64,000 nucleotides of DNA from Elymus sibiricus (GCA_039707655.1 CM077676.1:456124379-456188378), one strand, 5' to 3'; shown: positions 44,351-55,965, counted from the stretch's first letter. Notes: generated by a model not told the origin, from the letters alone. Made by a program: numbers and translations.

Positions 44351-45350
44351 TTATTAGGAGGTCCTATCTTATCTTTTTTTTATATTTTGAACCACGCATT
44401 GTTAACCCGTGTGGCCCTCTAAGCATGGGTGCCCATCCATTCTTGATGGTTTCCATGCAGACAAAAATTAATCGCCCAAGCTAAAATATCAACATCGTTA
44501 TAAACGATGTGGCCCTCTAAGCATGTGTGCCCATCCATTTTGATACATCTCGATCTTGGACAGGAAAATTAATCGTCCAACCTACCTAAAATATCTACAA
44601 CCGCATGTGATCCACATCTCCATCACACAGTACTGTAGCTAGTGTGATCTTCACGATGAACAAATAAGGATAAATGCTTCTTCGATTCGATCTGAACTAT
44701 TATGAGCTGATCGACCTACCCGGCCAGCCAGCCATCCAACCCGTGAAATGAAATTAAAGTCGAGTGGTGCATGAAATGGACACGTATGATCAAAATCACA
44801 TGTGATCTGCCTCTAGCTAGCTAGATCGATGGTGATGAGTGATGACGAAGAAAAAAAAAGGTAGGTTGCTCACGTGCAATAAGTGATCTCATAGTATGCA
44901 TGCATGGTCAATTTAACCAATTGGGTGCATCTTAAGGAAGCACATTATGTTGTGTCAATTGGGTAGGTCGAATGAGAGGGCCCCATTTCGAGTTCATTTG
45001 GGTAGGGCATGCATGGTGCATGTAATAATTAAACATTGTGGCTATGCATGATGCATGCATCTTCTCATGTCCAGTGATCCTGGGAATTCGTGTGCATATG
45101 AGATGCTTCAGGGTGTCGGCGAACACTAAACTGAGCCGCAACAAGTTTTAAAGTGCTTGCAGTTGCAGTGGCACTTCGGCGATTGTTTCTACAAACGTTG
45201 TATCAGTTCTCAATGCATGAATGAAATAGTTCATCAACACAAAACATATTGCAGGTTACACTGAGTTGTTTCTTTTTTCTGCCATGACATTCAAGTTGCA
45301 CAACGAGTAGCTTTTGCCAAATACGTAGAGCAAAAAAATTCCCAAAAATA

Positions 45351-45372
45351 TACTACTACTACTACTACTACT
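45351..45372. repeat. (TAC)7 microsatellite
   Basis: Seven TAC units and one extra base within copy 2 of the duplicated segment; copy 1 lacks it. Confidence 0.95.
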
Positions 45373-45424
45373 TTATTGAACCAGTTTCGGCTTCTTCTTC
45401 AAGCACGGAAGGAATATATAAGGA

Positions 45425-46560
45425 AGAACAACAGGAGCGTAAGAACAGATATCAAGCCCAATCCAGAATTTGAACAAAATGTTGAGCCTAACTAAGAAAG
45501 GGGGCCTACATCTAGGCCCAAATGCTAAATGTTTTCCTCTGAGGTTCACCGATTGTTTTTCTCTTTTCCAGTTTCTTGTCGTTATTTTTGGTCTCTACAC
45601 GTTTTCAATTGATTTTACCTTTTCTTTCTTTATTTTCCTTTTCTCCCTTCACTTTTATATGTTTTTTTTTCATATTTTTTCTTTTCACCAAAAAATACAA
45701 ATATTTAAAATATGAATTTTATATCTCGTGAGTTTTTTTATCTCAAATACAGTATTTTCTAAAAAAAATCTATAAAACTTTTAAACAAATGTATACATTT
45801 TTTACATATTGAGATTTTTTTATACACATGAACATTTTTCAAATACACGATGAATGTTTTATTTCCAATATATGAATATTTTAAAAAAATATTTATAAAA
45901 TTGTTATAAGGTTTTATATACATGAACTGAATACACAGTGATTATTTTATCTCATATACATGTAACCATTTTTGTTTGCATTATAGAGTTGTTGGCTCTC
46001 TAGGTGTACAGTAAGAACAGAAAGAAAGTTAAGCCCAACCCCCAATTTGAACAAAATGTTGAGCGCAACTAAAAAAGGAGACCCACTTCTAGGCCCAAAT
46101 GCTAAATGTTTTGCTCCTCCTCGGTAAATCCTGTTCCGCGCTTATTGCCAGAAATAGGTGAGCGGTCCGAATGATTTTTTTTCTTTCTCCTTTCCTGTTT
46201 CTTGTCGGTCTTTTCGGTTTCTTCTGGATTTAATCATATTTTCTTTTTTTTCGTTTTGTTCCTTCACTTTTATATTTTATGTAGTTACATTTTCTTCTTT
46301 TGATTCATACAAATTACAAAAATTTCACACAGGAATATACAAATTTTCATATATGAACGTTTTTTAATATTTTGTGATATTTTTTTATCTCATATACATG
46401 ATTTCTTTAAAGAAATCAATGAACTTTTTAAAATTGTGTAATCATTTTAACATATTAAAATAATTTTATGTACACATAAATATTTTTCAAATAAATTATG
46501 AAAATTTTATTTCAGATATATGACTATCTTTTGTAAAAAAAATGAACTTTTTAATACATG
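45425..46560 (+). repeat. local tandem duplication, two units of about 0.55 kb
   Basis: 45425-45990 and 46010-46560 share a head (AAGCCCAA.CC, then GAACAAAATGTTGAGC, then TCTAGGCCCAAATGCTAAAT) and an AT-rich body with T-runs and CATATATGA-type words in a similar order. The heads are about 85% identical by eye; the bodies are degenerate. ORFs in each unit are low-complexity Phe/Ser runs. Confidence 0.6.
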
Positions 46561-47259
46561 AAATTATTATTTATCTATATAAAATTTTCTTATACACTAT
46601 GACAATTTTATTTAATGTATACAAAAGTTTCATTACTCCAGATACAAAAACATTTTTTTAATCCATGACATTTACAAAAATATGTATAAAACTTTAATAC
46701 ACGCATATAATTCTTTACATTCAAGAACATTTCATTTCATATGCATGATTTTTTTTTTCTGTACATGAAGCCTTTTTCATTTTTACATTGTCGAATTTGA
46801 ATAGCTGATCCTTTTAATGACATCATTTAAATGATGAAAAAAAAAATCTCATTCCTACTTGCTAAGGGCATCTTCAACGTTGACCCCTAAAACAGACACT
46901 GTATTTATCCTCGAATTTTATAAACAGATCCTTTGAGGGGGGTGTATGTGGCATCCAACATTAATAGCAATGATGGACTACTCACATCAACAAGATGCAC
47001 CTTCTTTTCCGAGAGCCCATCCGAAAGAAACCTCACAGTTTTAGCATGCTTGGCTTGGAGCAAATTGAGTATGGGTAACCGACTGAGAAGTTGATCTCAG
47101 ACTCACATGAGTGAGGACAAAGTGCGCAGAAAAGACGAGTGTTGGTCTAGATCCCAGGAGCAACGCCCGGGAACCGGTGGATTTGGTCATGGCTTTACGC
47201 TAATCAACATCACAATCCTAGAAAAAAATGGCCCAAAAAAAGGCCCATCTTGAGCACCA
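46561..47259. other. AT-rich intergenic DNA, no gene
   Basis: Continuation of AT-rich sequence to about 46860, then a more mixed stretch with CTTCAACGTTGACCCC-type words. No element ends or domains found. Confidence 0.4.
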
Positions 47260-47880
47260 TAAAGTACCAGGCCATAAAAAGCTGATATTTTTGCAATTGA
47301 TTTAATTAGCTAAAAACGTACAAAAGTTGACATGTGAAACTACTATTTTGACATGGTAAGTATATTCAAACACCACAACCTAAAAAATTGTCGAGACTAC
47401 AAAAAAATCCAGAGATAAAATTGCGCAACACATAGAACGCATTGTAATTTTGTACAAATATACAGATGTAAACCGCTAAAACTAAAAAAAATTGCAACGA
47501 TAGAAACCATAAATTTGCCATGATGTATAACATTACCATATTCCCAAAAACAAAAATGGCGAAAAAATGAAAAAAGAAATAACACACACATACTTGTCAC
47601 GATAAAACACATATATTTGCCATGATAGATCATAAATAGTATTACAAAAAATGTAGTAAAAAAACAAGGAAAAACTCACAAATTGCCATGATATATAGCA
47701 CAACATTGCCACATGGCTATAAACAAACACATCATAAATTTCTTTAATTTGCCATGAATGTAGGATTTTTTTCCCAAATTTTCCATGTGAATAGTATAAA
47801 GTTTCCTTCATTTTTGTGTGATAAAAAGATTACCAAAATATCATAAACATGCCATGTGAAGCGTACAAAAATTATCTTGG
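47260..47880. repeat. AT-rich tract with TTGCCATG words
   Basis: TTGCCATGA or close variants recur at irregular 30-70 base spacing in AT-rich DNA, resembling the 6040-6660 tract. The small ORFs on the minus strand (47366-47811) are Phe/Ile-rich low-complexity translations. Confidence 0.5.
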
Positions 47881-47987
47881 ACAGTAAGCTGGTTTCTTCC
47901 TTCTATAGGGACACAAGCCAAGTAGCAGGCTAGGGTGTTTTTTTTAGACAAAGCAGGCTAGGATAGTGGATAGTGTTATGCGACCGC

Positions 47988-48013
47988 GGGGGGGGGGGGG
48001 GGGGGGGGGGGGG
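47988..48013 (+). repeat. poly(G) run, 26 bases
   Basis: An unbroken run of 26 G. Such runs are hard to sequence, so the length may be inexact. Confidence 0.95.
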
Positions 48014-48379
48014 TCTACTAGGCTTGACACCATCAATTCACAAATTCAAAATATGTTCATAATTTTGTAAAAATGCCTGTGAATATGATTTTTTTAACAT
48101 TATTAAAAGTTAAAGGATTTGGAAAAACCATGAATTTTTGAAAATCTCACAAATTTGAAAATACATTCACGAATTTTCAATAAATATGCATGAAATTGAA
48201 ATGAAACATGAAAAACAATAACAAAAAAGAAAACAAAACAAAACATGAATAAAAACCCGACAAAAAGCAGAACGAGTAAAGACAAGAAAAAAGCCAAAAA
48301 CTTCAGAAAATCAGAATAGACGGGTGCGGATAGATGGCCCGGCCAATTAAAACACGCCGCTCGACTGGAGTGGGCGCAT
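48014..48379. other. AT-rich intergenic DNA, no gene
   Basis: A-rich sequence with TGAAATGAAACATGAAAAAC-type words up to the Mutator-like element. No structure recognised. Confidence 0.4.
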
Positions 48380-48388
48380 TGTATCAAT

Positions 48389-49208
48389 GGGAGCGACTAA
48401 TCAAAGATCACTCGTTCGGGATCCTCCCCAAGGGTCACTTGGGGTGGCCTGAGAGCGCGCCACTCAGCCACCGCCACGTGTCGTGCTTTGGGTGCTCCCT
48501 TTGATTTTTGTTTTTTCACATTCGTTTTCGGCTTTTTAGATGGGTTTTTTCTGGGTTTTTCGGCTTTTCGGTTTTCCACCGGTCTTTCTTAACTTTTGGA
48601 AAAAAAAATTGAAACAAAATTGTTTGCACGAAAAAATGTGTTTTCTTTTTTTCCTTCCGCGAGAGGCACAGATTTGCTTCCGTGAGAGGCACGGCCGTGC
48701 CTCTCGGAAACAAAAAAAAAAATGTGTTTTTTCTTTTTTTTTCTTCCGCGAGAGGCACGGACGTGCCTCTCGGAAACGGAAAAAAAATGCATTTTCTTTT
48801 TTTCCCCTTCTGCGAGAGGCACGGGTTTGCTTCCGTGAGCGGCACGGCCGTTCCTCTCAGAAACAGAAAAAAACGCGTTTTGTTTTTTTTCTTCCGCGAG
48901 AGGCACGGATTTGCTTCCACGAGAGGCACGATCGTGCCTCGTCCGGTTTTTTTTTTGTGAAAAAAGAGTTCGTTGAAACCTATCAGCAATCTAGTTTTGA
49001 AGATCTCGACGCGAGGAATCCAACGGTGAAAACGGTTTGAGATTTGGACGCACGGTTTAAGAGACAAAATGTTTTGAATAAACGGATCTACGAAAAAAGC
49101 GAAAACTTTCAGGTTGCGTCAAGTGGCGCACATGCAGTGCGCCACTTGTCGCAACCTGAGAAGGTGGGAGTGACTTTTGCAATGAGTGCTCCTTAATTAG
49201 TGATTTCG
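48389..49208. mobile_element. Mutator-like non-autonomous element, 820 bp
   Basis: A perfect 9-bp duplication TGTATCAAT (48380-48388 and 49209-49217) flanks the block, the target length of Mutator elements. The ends are imperfectly inverted: GGGAGCGACTAATCAAAGAT against CGAAATCACTAATTAAGGAG. The similarity continues inward through CACTC and the GCGCCACT words. It holds no transposase; the interior is a repeat of GAGAGGCACG/CGTGCCTCTC palindromes separated by A- and T-runs. Confidence 0.85.
48655..48947. repeat. palindromic GAGAGGCACG...CGTGCCTCTC array
   Basis: About four units of roughly 80 bases inside the Mutator-like element. The clearest perfect palindrome is at 48684-48705, with a one-base variant at 48750-48771. 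Units also share GATTTGCTTCC and homopolymer spacers. The long frames here on both strands (48516-49067) are repeat translations. Confidence 0.8.
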
Positions 49209-50381
49209 TGTATCAATTCAAATGTATTTCAAGTGCCAAATGGGTCCTATTGGGCGCCTAATCCTTTGTTTGGGCCGGCCCATTCCTCGCTTCTTCCCAC
49301 ACCAGTTGTGTTTTTTCTCTTTCCTTCATTTTTCTGTTTTTTCTTTTCGTTTTTCTTCTTATTTTACGTTACTTTTTCTTTTTTTCATTTTCATTTCTGT
49401 TTCATCTTTTTTCCATTTCTTTTTTCCTTTCTTCTTTTAATTTATTACTTTTCATTTTTCGAATATCTCTCAAATTCTTCAACCTTTTTAGAAACAATGA
49501 ATATTTTTTGAATATGTGATCATTTTTTGAAATGCTAGACATTTTCTAAAATTCGCAAACATTTTACTGATTAATAAATATTTTTTAAATCGGAATATTT
49601 TAGAATTCATGAACAGTTTTACAAATTAAGGTACATTATTTAAACTTTCAAAAAAAATTGAAACTCGTGAACATTTTCTGAATTTAAGAACAATTTAAAA
49701 CTTGATGATTTTTTCTGATGAATAATTTTTGAATTCATGAAATATTTCGAATTCGTGAATTTGTTTTGAATCAGTGAAAAGTTTTTGAAACGATAAATTT
49801 TTCTGAATTTTGGGAACAATTTCTGAAATTCACAAACATTTTTTTGGACATTTTTAAATAATATATGGATATTTTTTTAATACTGGAATTTTTTCAAGAA
49901 TCATGAACATTTTTTGATTTCGTAAACAATGTTTTTCCAAAATCGTGAACATTATTTTAATATGTGAACATGTTTTTCAAAATAACAAGCATTGTCCGTG
50001 AACATTTTATGATTTCCAAAACATTATACAAAATCATGTTCATTTTTTTTAATTGACAAACATTTTATTATTTCTTGAACATTTTTTTAAAATTCACAAT
50101 TTGGAACTCCTTGTAATCCCAAATTATTTTAAAGAAAAAAATGCAAAAAATGAAATGAAAACAACAGAGGGCATCCAGCCCCGCACATGGGCTGCCCAAA
50201 AAGGCGCACCAGGAAGGGGGTGGAATTCCGCGTCTTCGCGTCTGCACATTGGCATATAGGCGCTTCCGCGCCAAATAGCATATTCTAGAGTCGTACGTGC
50301 GCGAGCGAGTTGTGCCAAGTCAGCGATTTAATGGGTCGTGCCCAACGTAGGGCGGTCACACGCGGAATAGGTGCTCCCTTA
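49209..50381. other. AT-rich intergenic DNA with GAACATTTT words
   Basis: 49300-49440 is a pyrimidine-rich run. From 49490 to 50110 the sequence is a degenerate repeat of words such as GAACATTTTTTGAATTC and TTCATGAACA at about 20-40 base spacing. 50170-50380 is more GC-rich but without a gene. The degenerate repeats resemble low-complexity filler seen inside large Triticeae DNA transposons; the source element was not identified. Confidence 0.5.
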
Positions 50382-50843
50382 GAGCATCTACAATTGGACG
50401 CCCCAAACGTTCGTGCGGTCAACGCCGAGACAGAAAAATGTCACCCAACCGGACCGGGCAAATCAATCCAAATGTCCAGGCTGTCCGGTGAGCCCCATAT
50501 CTGGCACGTAGGACTGACTGCAAGGGCATGCGCCAAATCGCTTGAAGACATCCCCCTCCTTGCCCGACCTGCACTGTTCCTCTTCTCTTTCTGCTTCATC
50601 CGCATGGCCGTCACCGTAGCTCCTCCGCCATCGTTGCTCTGTCATCGTCCCCAACCCACAGCGCTGCCACGGAGGCACCAACCCACAATGTCGCCGACCA
50701 TGCATGCCGCCACCGGAGAAGGTCGCGGCCACCGAACGCCGCCCCGATGCGTCCAACTCCTTCGGATATACAACTCGCGCTCTATGTATTCAATGAAATA
50801 TCAGAGAAGTTTTTTTATTCTTCTAGTCATTTGTAGGCCACCA

Positions 50844-51516
50844 ATGAATTCTTCGTCAAATGATGGCTATGGAAACACAAACCTTGACAAGTTCATATAC
50901 AAAGAGTTCATCGAATCGTCGGATTTGGATGACGAAGATGGTGAAATGATGATGATGATGGGCATCCAAGAAGAAATGGAGAAGGAAGAGTAGCACGCAC
51001 TGAACTTCAAGGGTTCGATAAAGGGCTAGAGAGTTATTCCTCGTGATAGGATCGCCAACGCACGACTTTTGTACACGGACTACTTCACACTGGACCCAAC
51101 ACATACCATGAAGGTTTCTTTTGACGTCGTTTCTAGATGAAAAGATGTTTGTTCTTGCGCGTAGTGACTGCCGTGGAGAAGGCTGGTGACAACTTCAAGC
51201 TGAGGAATGATTGTTGTGCCAAACTTTCCTTCTTTCCTCTGCAGAAATGCAAAGCATCTCTTAGGATGCTTGCTTATGGTTAGGCCGCAGATGCAATTGA
51301 TACAGAATTCATGATGTGAGAGAGCGCATGCTTGAAGACTGGTGGAATTTGCATGCACCGTGGTGAAGGTGTTTGGACCAGAGTACCTGAGAGAACCAAA
51401 CTTTGGAGGACATAGAAAAATTGTTGACAATTGGAGCATCAAGAGGATTCCCACGTATGCTCGGTTCAGTTGATTGCATTGCATGCACTGGCAATGGAAG
51501 AACTGCCCCAAAGGTT
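50844..51516 (+). pseudogene. Harbinger-type transposase, N-terminal part
   Basis: From the ATG at 50844 the frame gives MNSSSNDGYGNTNLDKFIYK and an acidic Asp/Glu/Met-rich start. After a TAG at 50991-50993 it continues with ALNFKGSIKG and RDRIANARLLYTDYF, the conserved entry of plant Harbinger (Plant_tran, DDE_Tnp_4-like) transposases. Further matches lie in shifted frames: LQKCKASLRMLAYG near 51240 and RGFPRMLGSVDC near 51440-51480, the latter with the first catalytic Asp. Several stops and at least one frameshift make it dead. Confidence 0.75.
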
Positions 51517-53660
51517 TGTAGGAGATATGCCCTAGAGGCAGTAATAACAGTTATTTTGTATCTCCGAGTTTGCAATGAATGTTTATGTTACATGCTATAA
51601 CTGCAATGATTATCGAGTCTACAATAACCACGAGGCTCGGAGGGAAACTCATGTGCACGTGTGGTATAATAAACGGAAAAATGTATTCCTAGTCATGCCT
51701 CTATGACTGGCTCAAGTATTGCATGATGATCCTATTTTCCTGATCATGGGCATGTCTATGCCGGCAATTTTGAGGGCACAATCTTAGTAGAACACTTGTG
51801 TTGAATCGACACGAATTGATGTTATGCTATGAGATACATTCGTCACAAGTTAATGGTTAATAACACAGAGATAGTTAATGTTTGCATAATTCCTTAGACC
51901 ATGAGAGTATCGAGGTCCTTCGTACTTGCTTCGTGAACTTTGGGGTTTGTTAAACGTCATCCGTAACTGGGTGGCTATTACGGCGGCTTACGGGTTCACG
52001 GAAAAGTATGACAAGAAACGAGATAGCTCAAGATTGGGATTTGCTCCTCCGACGATGGAGAGATATTCTCGGGCCCTCTCGGTGTTACGGTATCCATCAT
52101 CGTCTGGCCAGACACATTGTGATTTGATCACTGGGATGCCGGAACACAGAAACGAGAAAAGAGAGCAAAACCGGTAACGAGGTAACTTGCATGGTGGACA
52201 AGTTGTTGATCCACGGGGATGCAATAAATCTCACCTCGGGTGTTTGTAATATATCGTGAAGCAACAGGAATAGCACACGGCAACTGGAGGTTCACTCGAA
52301 TATTCATTCGTGTGGGTATAGGGGTCAATATGGGTGTCCACGGCTCCGATGTTGATCATTGATCGGAAAGTGTTCCGGGTCATGTCTATACTTCACCGAA
52401 CCTATAGGGTCACACGCTTAAGGGTCATCTATCTGCTGAATACTAGACAGGGAGTCTGAGAGAAAATCACCGGAAAAGTTTCGGACGCAACGGAAACGTT
52501 CCGGAGAGGACACCGGAATAGTTCCGGTAAAACTGAAAAGTTGTTTCAGGGGATACCATTAAGTCAAATTGGTTTCGGCACACGCCTGGAAATTCTTGGA
52601 GGATGCCATAAGTGTTCTGGAAACTTCTGGGAATTTTCCGGGATAAAAACCGGAAATGTTCCGGAGCTGCCGGAACCGATTTGGTTGCTTTTTGCAGATG
52701 AAAATCACTAATCCGAAATTGTTTCGGAACACGTCCAAAATCATTTGTGTGGGTACTGGAATTATTCTAAGACCCACAGAAATATTTTCGGATTTAACGG
52801 TCGCGGAAAATTGGTTCCGAGAATAGTGAAAATCACTTTATGGATATTTTTATGGAAAGCCACCTTTTGGGATATTTCCCAAAAGGCTTCTAGAAGGGCT
52901 TGCGGGCCAAGGAAGCCCCTCATGGGGCCCCCCAAGGGGTGGCCGGCCAAAGGGGGTGGAGCTCCTTGGAGCTCCACATGCCATCCCTTTTTGCTTTATT
53001 CTTTTATGTAAAGACATAAAGTGGGGGTACTTTTGGTATTTTTGAATGCCAACTTTACCCCTTGGCTTTCCTATAAATAGAGGTGGAGGGGGTGCTCTCC
53101 ACACTCACTCCTTACTCTCATACACATGCCATAGACATTTCTGGCTTCTCTCTCCCTCCCAGCGAAATAGTTTCGTAGAGCCGAAAGACTATCTGGGTTC
53201 CGGTAGGAACTAGTTCTGGACGGCGAAGCCCTGCCGGATAGCTGACACCGTATGTGTGCAACCCCGTAGAGAGGTCGTAGTTTCGATCTTTTGCCCGAGG
53301 GGCTGTTCGAGTGTCCTCCCGAAGGGCTGTCCGAGTTACCGTTCGGGTTTCGAGTGTCCTCCCGAAGGGCTGTCCGAGTTACCGTTCGGGTTTCGAGGGT
53401 CCTCCCGAAGGGCTGTCCGTGACATCGTCCGAGGGACTGTTCGACCGCCTCCCGAAGGGCTGTCCGACGAGGGAGTACATCCTCGCGGTTGGGAGGTCGT
53501 AAATCCTAGTTGCGGGGATCTGCACCGACGATCTACACCGACTCTTCTTCCGCTGCGCTACGAGTCAGTACGGATCAGATCAAACCCTGTATGCAATCTC
53601 CATAGTGGTCCTGGGCGTGCTCGCTGTACCAATTTTTTTTTTCTGTCACGTTCCCCTACA
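51517..53660 (+). mobile_element. solo Copia LTR, TGTAGGAG family (copy B)
   Basis: 2,144 bp from TGTAGGAGATATGCCC to TTCCCCTACA, flanked by a perfect AGGTT duplication (51512-51516 and 53661-53665). U3 has many CCGGAA/TTCCGG words (52460-52730), a TATA box (CTATAAATAG) is at 53071-53080, and four CCTCCCGAAGGGCTGTCCG units about 43 bases apart follow at 53315-53470. No internal domains are present. Confidence 0.93.
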
Positions 53661-53783
53661 AGGTTTGCGTGGGCAGTACCAAGATCACACCAAAGAAGCC
53701 ACCACCTTACTTGAAGCAGTGGCATCGAAGGACTTGTGGATTTGGCATGCTTTCTTTGGCACGCCAGGTTCTAGCGATGACAT
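53661..53783 (+). pseudogene. Harbinger-type transposase, middle part
   Basis: The 123 bases between the two Copia insertions read GQYQDHTKEATTLLEAVASK and DLWIWHAFFGTPGSSDDI, the conserved block around the second catalytic Asp. The first five bases (AGGTT) are the target duplication of the solo LTR, the last five (GACAT) that of the full element. Confidence 0.85.
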
Positions 53784-55951
53784 TGTAGGGTAACGCAGCA
53801 GAAAACAAAAATTTTCCGACCTACGCACCAGCCCAGGACCACTATGGAGACTGCATACAAGGTTTGATCATTTTCGTTACCGACTCGTAGCGCAGCGGAA
53901 GTAGAGTCGATGACGATCGGCGGTGCAGATCCCCGCAGCTAGGATTTTACAACCTCCCAACCGCGAGGATGTATACCCTCATCTGCCCCGCGGATAGCCC
54001 TCTGGGAGGCGGTCGCACAGTCCCCCGGACGGTGTCGCGGACAGCCCTTCGGGAGGACCTCCGAAACTCGGACTGTCACTCGGACAGCCCTTCGGGAGGA
54101 CCTCCAAAACTCGGACGGTCATACGGACAGCCCTTCGGGAGGCACTCTCGAACTAAGACAAAAACTACGATCTCTCTACAGAGTTGCACACATACGGTGT
54201 CATCTATCCGGCAGGGCTTCGCCGTCCAGAACTAGTTCCCACCGGAACCCAGACAGCCTTTCGGCTCTACGAAACTATTTCGCTGGGAGGGAGAAGAGAA
54301 AGCCAGATCATTGCAATGGCACTTGTATGTTGAGAAAGAGTGTGTCTTATGGAAGCCCACACACCTCCTATTTATAGGAAACCCAAGGGGTAGGGTGGTT
54401 TTACAAGAAAACCCAAAACCCACATGGAAAGGAGTCCCTCCCAAGGACCTAAAAGGTGAAACCAAGGAACAAGGGGGACTCCATGAAGGAGTCCACCATG
54501 TGGCCGGCCACACCCTCATGTGGGGCCCCAAAATTGGCCCCTATCCATCCATGTCATCCCCAAGATCTTTTGGAGCAAAGCCCCAAAAGGTGGCTTTCCA
54601 AAAATATCCCAAAAAACACTTTCACTATTCACGACGACATTTTTCAGCGTCTGATCGAACTGAAAATATTCATGTGGGCTTAGAACAATTCTAGTACCCA
54701 CCAAAATAATTTTCAACGCGAGCCGGAACAATTCCGGTTTAGTGATTTCATCTGCGAAAAGCATCTGAAGCGGTTTCGGCAGCTCCGGAACATTTCCGGT
54801 TTTCATCCCGGAAAATTCCAGAAAGTTTCCAGAATGATTCTGGCACCCTCCAAGAATTATCAGGCATGTGCTAAAACCAATTTGACTTTATGGTATCCTC
54901 TAAAACAACTTTTCAGTTTCACCGAAACTCATCCGGTGACCTCTCTCTGCGGAACTTTTCCGCTGTCCGAAACTTTTCCGGCGTCCGAAACTTTTTCGGT
55001 GTTTTTCTCTCAGACTCCCTGTCTAGTATTTAACAGATAGATGACCCTTAAGCGTGTGACCCTATAGGTTCGGTGAAGCATAGACATGACCCGGAACCCC
55101 TTCCAATCAATGATCAACATCGGAGCCGTGGACACCCATATCGATCCCTATACCCACACAAATAAATATTCGAGTGAACCTCCAGTTGCCGTGTGCTATT
55201 CCTGTTGCTTCGCGATATGTTACAATTACCCGAGGTGAGACATGTAGGCATCCCCGTGGATCAACAACTTGTCCACTATGCCAGTTACCTCGTTGCCGGT
55301 ATTGTTCTCTTTTCTCGTTCCCGTGTTCCGGCATCCCCGTGATCAAATCACAAAGTGTCTGGCCAGACGATGATGGATACCGTAACACCGAGAGGGCCCA
55401 GAGATATCTCTCCATCGTCGGAGGAGCAAATCCCAATCTTGAGCTATCAAGTTACTTGACACACTTTTCCATGAACCTGTAAGCCGCCGTAATAGCCACC
55501 CATTTACGGATGACGTTTAACAAACCCCAAAGTTCATGAAGCAAGCATGAAGAAACTCGATACTCTCATGGTCTAAGGAATTATGCAAACATTAACTTCT
55601 CTGTGTTATAAACCATTAACTTATGACGAATGTATCTCATAGCATAACATCAATCGGGTCGATTCAACACAAGTGTTCTACCAACAATTGTGCCCTCAAA
55701 ATTGCCGGCATAGCCATGCCCATGATCAGGAAAACAGGATCATCATGCAATACTTGAGCCAGTCATAGAGGCTTGACTAGGAATACATTTTACCGTTTAT
55801 TATCCCACACGTGCATATGAGTCTTCCTCCGAGCCTCGTGGTTATTGTAGACTCGAGAACCATAGCAGTTATAGCATGGAACATAAACCTAATTATGAAC
55901 AGGGAGATAATCAATAACATTTATTATTGCGTCTAGGGCATATCTCCTACA
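53784..55951 (-). repeat. copy C 3' LTR (left)
   Basis: 2,168 bp. The CAGCCCTTCGGGAGG minisatellite is at 53990-54150, and the TATA box lies on the minus strand near 54365-54372 (complement of CTATTTATAG). Confidence 0.92.
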
Positions 55952-55965
55952 GACTCCCACTTGCA
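55952..55965 (-). other. copy C polypurine tract
   Basis: On the minus strand TGCAAGTGGGAGTC ends at the first base of the 3' LTR. It differs from the Angela-like tract at one of the last bases. Confidence 0.7.

Larger units (their letters stand above)
43816..45490 (+). repeat. duplicated segment, copy 2 (with MITE)
   Basis: Matches 8236-9490 in the same order and orientation, apart from the 369-bp MITE at 43982-44350. It ends with a degenerate block around AAGCCCAA(T/C)CCA and AATTT.AACA. Beyond 45490 the two loci no longer match. The unit has no conserved ORF. Confidence 0.8.

Noticed and set aside
45470..46367. Phe/Ser-rich frames of 69-81 codons resembling membrane peptides
   Set aside because: Translation of T-rich low-complexity DNA in the tandem duplication.
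48516..49067. 183-codon minus-strand and 166-codon plus-strand frames
   Set aside because: Both are translations of the palindromic repeat and A/T runs in the Mutator-like element.
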